In this document: positions 57,735-59,330 of the stretch, one piece after another
Numbering within the stretch: position 1 is the first letter of the stretch
How the letters are laid out: each line of letters opens with the position of its first letter
Virus record (IMG/VR): IMGVR_UViG_3300042876_000365
Location: 1-59,330 of that record
Direction: 5' to 3' (one strand)
Source: a virus
Length of the DNA stretch: 59,330 nucleotides
Made by a program: the position numbers and the translations under genes
The notes under the pieces: model-generated
What the model saw: the letters and a program-made list of their open reading frames with translations, nothing else
What the model was told of the DNA's origin: nothing
The model's database searches: none

Positions 57735-59168
57735 CTACGCCCTGGCCGTAGCACGAACTACCCTCCCTGACCGCAGCGTGATCGTCAGGCGCCGCCGATC
57801 ATGCAGTTCGACCCGCCGCGCGAACGCCAGCAACAGCCGGCGCGCCGCCCCCACCGGAACGGCCGCAGGAGGCTCCTCTGCTGCCCGGCGCAGGTCATCG
57901 GGTAGGGCAAGGGCCGGAAGCCGCTCCTGGGCCATCCTGGCGCGAATCCGGGCCGCTCTCGCCGTCAGGTCGGCTACCCGGTCCCGCGCGTCCTCGATGG
58001 TCAGCACCCCCGCCTCGATTGCCGCGACCAGGCGCCCCCGGGAGGACTCGATTTCCGCAAGCTCGGCTGACCCGGGGCCCGGATCCGCGTCCCCCTGCCC
58101 CCGCGGCTCCCCCTCGGCCGCCGACAACTCCCCGGGGATCGCCCGCCAGAGCGCCCACAGCGCCGCCCGGTCGATCGGGCCGCAGGCGAACGCCCCGGCC
58201 TGGGGGCACGGCTCGCGCGCCGCCGCCCGCGTCCAGAGCCCGCCCCTGCAGTAGTAGTACAGGTATCGCCCGCACCTCTTCCCCGGCGTCCGGTCGTGCG
58301 AGGCCAGCAGCCGGCCGCAGTGCCCGCAGCGAAACAGCCCGAGCCCGGTGAGCAGCCGCTTGCCCTGCCCCTGCCCTCCCCACCTGATTTGCGACCGGCG
58401 TCCGCGGGCGGCGTCGATCCGCAGCGCCTGCTCGAGCGACACCAGGGGTTGCCACGCGGCCACGACCAGGCGCCCGTCGGGCAGTTCGACGCGGCCGGCG
58501 TACCAGAGTAGGCGTCGGCGCGAGATCGCCAGCTTGACGGTCGTGGGGCTCATGGCCGGGTGCAGCTTCGCGAGCGTCAGGATCCCGTGCTCCTCCGCGT
58601 CGATCAGCATCCGCCGCACCTCATCCGCGCGCGCCGGGTCCGGCACGAGGCGTTCGGGCGTTGCGGCATCGAACAGGTAGCCGACCGGGGCCTTGCCTCC
58701 CGGCCACTTCCCGGCGGCCCTGCGCTCGGCCTTCCCCCGCTTCTGGCGGGCGAGCATCTTCTGTTTCTCGCGCACGCTGAGCGCCCCGAAGAGCGTGTGC
58801 AGGAAGTCGTCGTCGGCGTCGGATAGGTCAAGCGCCTGCGCGGGGGTGGCCACGACACACCCAGCAGCGCGGCAGACGGTCTTGATCTTCGCGAGCTCGG
58901 CGAGGTCTTGGGCGCGGCACAGGCGCTCAAACTCGATGACCAACAGCACCCCGACGCCCCCGGCCGCGATCCGCTCGAGCAGAGAGCGGAAGACCGGGCG
59001 CCCGGAGATCGTCTCGCCGCTGCCGGTTTCGTGGTGCACCTCGTAGCGCCAGCCTTCGCGCTCGGCGTGAGCGACCAGGGCGCGCTCCTGGCCGGCGGGG
59101 GACCAGCGTTCTTGGCGGGAGGTGCTGACGCGACAGTAGATCAGGGCGAAGCGGTCAGGGTTGCTCAA
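57735..59168 (-). CDS. Large serine recombinase / integrase (unit C)
   Basis: A 477-residue recombinase with catalytic Ser in LIYCRVSTS (Ser ~15), ETGSGETISGRPVF, SVREKQKMLARQKRG, zinc ribbon starting CGHCG (~281) and C-terminal helices. Homologous to 17867-19288 but clearly different, so the two probably use different sites or belong to different phages. Starts at TTG 59168, overlapping the TGA of the upstream small gene. Confidence 0.85.
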   Translation of the reverse strand: MSNPDRFALIYCRVSTSRQERWSPAGQERALVAHAEREGWRYEVHHETGSGETISGRPVFRSLLERIAAGGVGVLLVIEFERLCRAQDLAELAKIKTVCRAAGCVVATPAQALDLSDADDDFLHTLFGALSVREKQKMLARQKRGKAERRAAGKWPGGKAPVGYLFDAATPERLVPDPARADEVRRMLIDAEEHGILTLAKLHPAMSPTTVKLAISRRRLLWYAGRVELPDGRLVVAAWQPLVSLEQALRIDAARGRRSQIRWGGQGQGKRLLTGLGLFRCGHCGRLLASHDRTPGKRCGRYLYYYCRGGLWTRAAAREPCPQAGAFACGPIDRAALWALWRAIPGELSAAEGEPRGQGDADPGPGSAELAEIESSRGRLVAAIEAGVLTIEDARDRVADLTARAARIRARMAQERLPALALPDDLRRAAEEPPAAVPVGAARRLLLAFARRVELHDRRRLTITLRSGRVVRATARA

Positions 59169-59192
59169 GGCCGGTCAGGGTTGGTCAGGGTT
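59153..59192 (+). repeat. Three copies of GGTCAGGGTT upstream of integrase C
   Basis: Decamers at 59153, 59173 and 59183, spanning the integrase start and the end of the upstream gene. On the coding strand they encode Asn-Pro-Asp-Arg. Could be an integrase or regulator binding site or a by-product of local duplication. Confidence 0.5.
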
Positions 59193-59330
59193 CGCCACTC
59201 GGTCGGCAGCTCCACCCCCGCGGCCGCGCACTGCTGCACCATGTAGGCCGCGAGTTCGTCGAACGCCCGGCGCGCGTTGTCGAGCAGCTCGAGCAGGCGC
59301 GGGTCGGAGGAGGCGCGGTAGCGGGCGAGG
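59165..59330 (-). CDS. Small helical protein, partial (unit C)
   Basis: The C-terminal ~54 residues of the gene equivalent to 21046-21264 (LLELLDNARRAFDELAAYMV), cut by the window end. Here it ends TEWRTLTNPDRP and its stop overlaps the integrase start codon, so the two are translationally coupled. DNA identity with unit B is almost complete over ~125 bases and stops sharply at the C-terminus. Confidence 0.6.
   Translation of the reverse strand, partial: LARYRASSDPRLLELLDNARRAFDELAAYMVQQCAAAGVELPTEWRTLTNPDRP

Overview
The window is high-GC DNA (roughly two thirds G+C by eye) made almost entirely of siphophage genes, and it reads as parts of three related prophages in tandem. Unit A (1-17.5 kb) is the late half of one phage: portal C-terminus, head, tail, lysis. 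Unit B (about 17.8-57.6 kb) is a whole temperate phage: integrase, accessory genes and CI-type repressor on the minus strand, then early, replication/recombination, packaging, head, tail and lysis genes on the plus strand. Unit C begins at about 57.7 kb with its own serine recombinase and runs off the end. Homologous points recur at a spacing of about 38.1 kb (1 and 38132; 21111 and 59206), which is the unit length.

The host is probably Gram-negative: there are lipobox lipoproteins and Sec-type signal peptides, and a truncated tRNA-Gly-like sequence at the A/B junction resembles deltaproteobacterial tRNA-Gly. The host assignment is inference.

Late order is the same in A and B: portal, MuF-like head protein, scaffold, P22-type coat, a tiny protein, head-tail connector, tail completion, Gp37-like protein, a variable slot of exposed or secreted proteins, tail tube, tail chaperone with a -1 frameshift, tape measure, distal tail proteins, membrane protein, M15-type endolysin, lipoprotein and holin-like proteins. 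Some patches are almost identical in DNA (portal end, endolysin) while neighbouring genes are strongly diverged, as in mosaic phages.

The most interesting signal is a compact RNA element of 45-46 nt found four times, ending 13-14 nt before the start codon of both coat genes and both tail-tube genes. Its three helices covary while a set of non-Watson-Crick positions is invariant. I do not recognise it as a known family. A second conserved hairpin follows each coat gene, and a third conserved structure closes each late region.

On the minus strand of B, the repressor is followed by a secreted DUF4352-like protein, a small helical protein, a low-GC HEPN protein and a Panacea toxin-antitoxin pair, then the integrase. 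In unit C the same small helical gene abuts the integrase directly, so the HEPN/Panacea segment in B looks like an inserted defence or addiction cassette. The early region of B carries a Ner-like regulator, a MazG-like protein, a CII-like regulator, many small zinc-binding proteins, a RecB-like nuclease, an SMC-like ATPase, a Vsr-like endonuclease and a ParB-methyltransferase fusion lying between two small-terminase-like genes.
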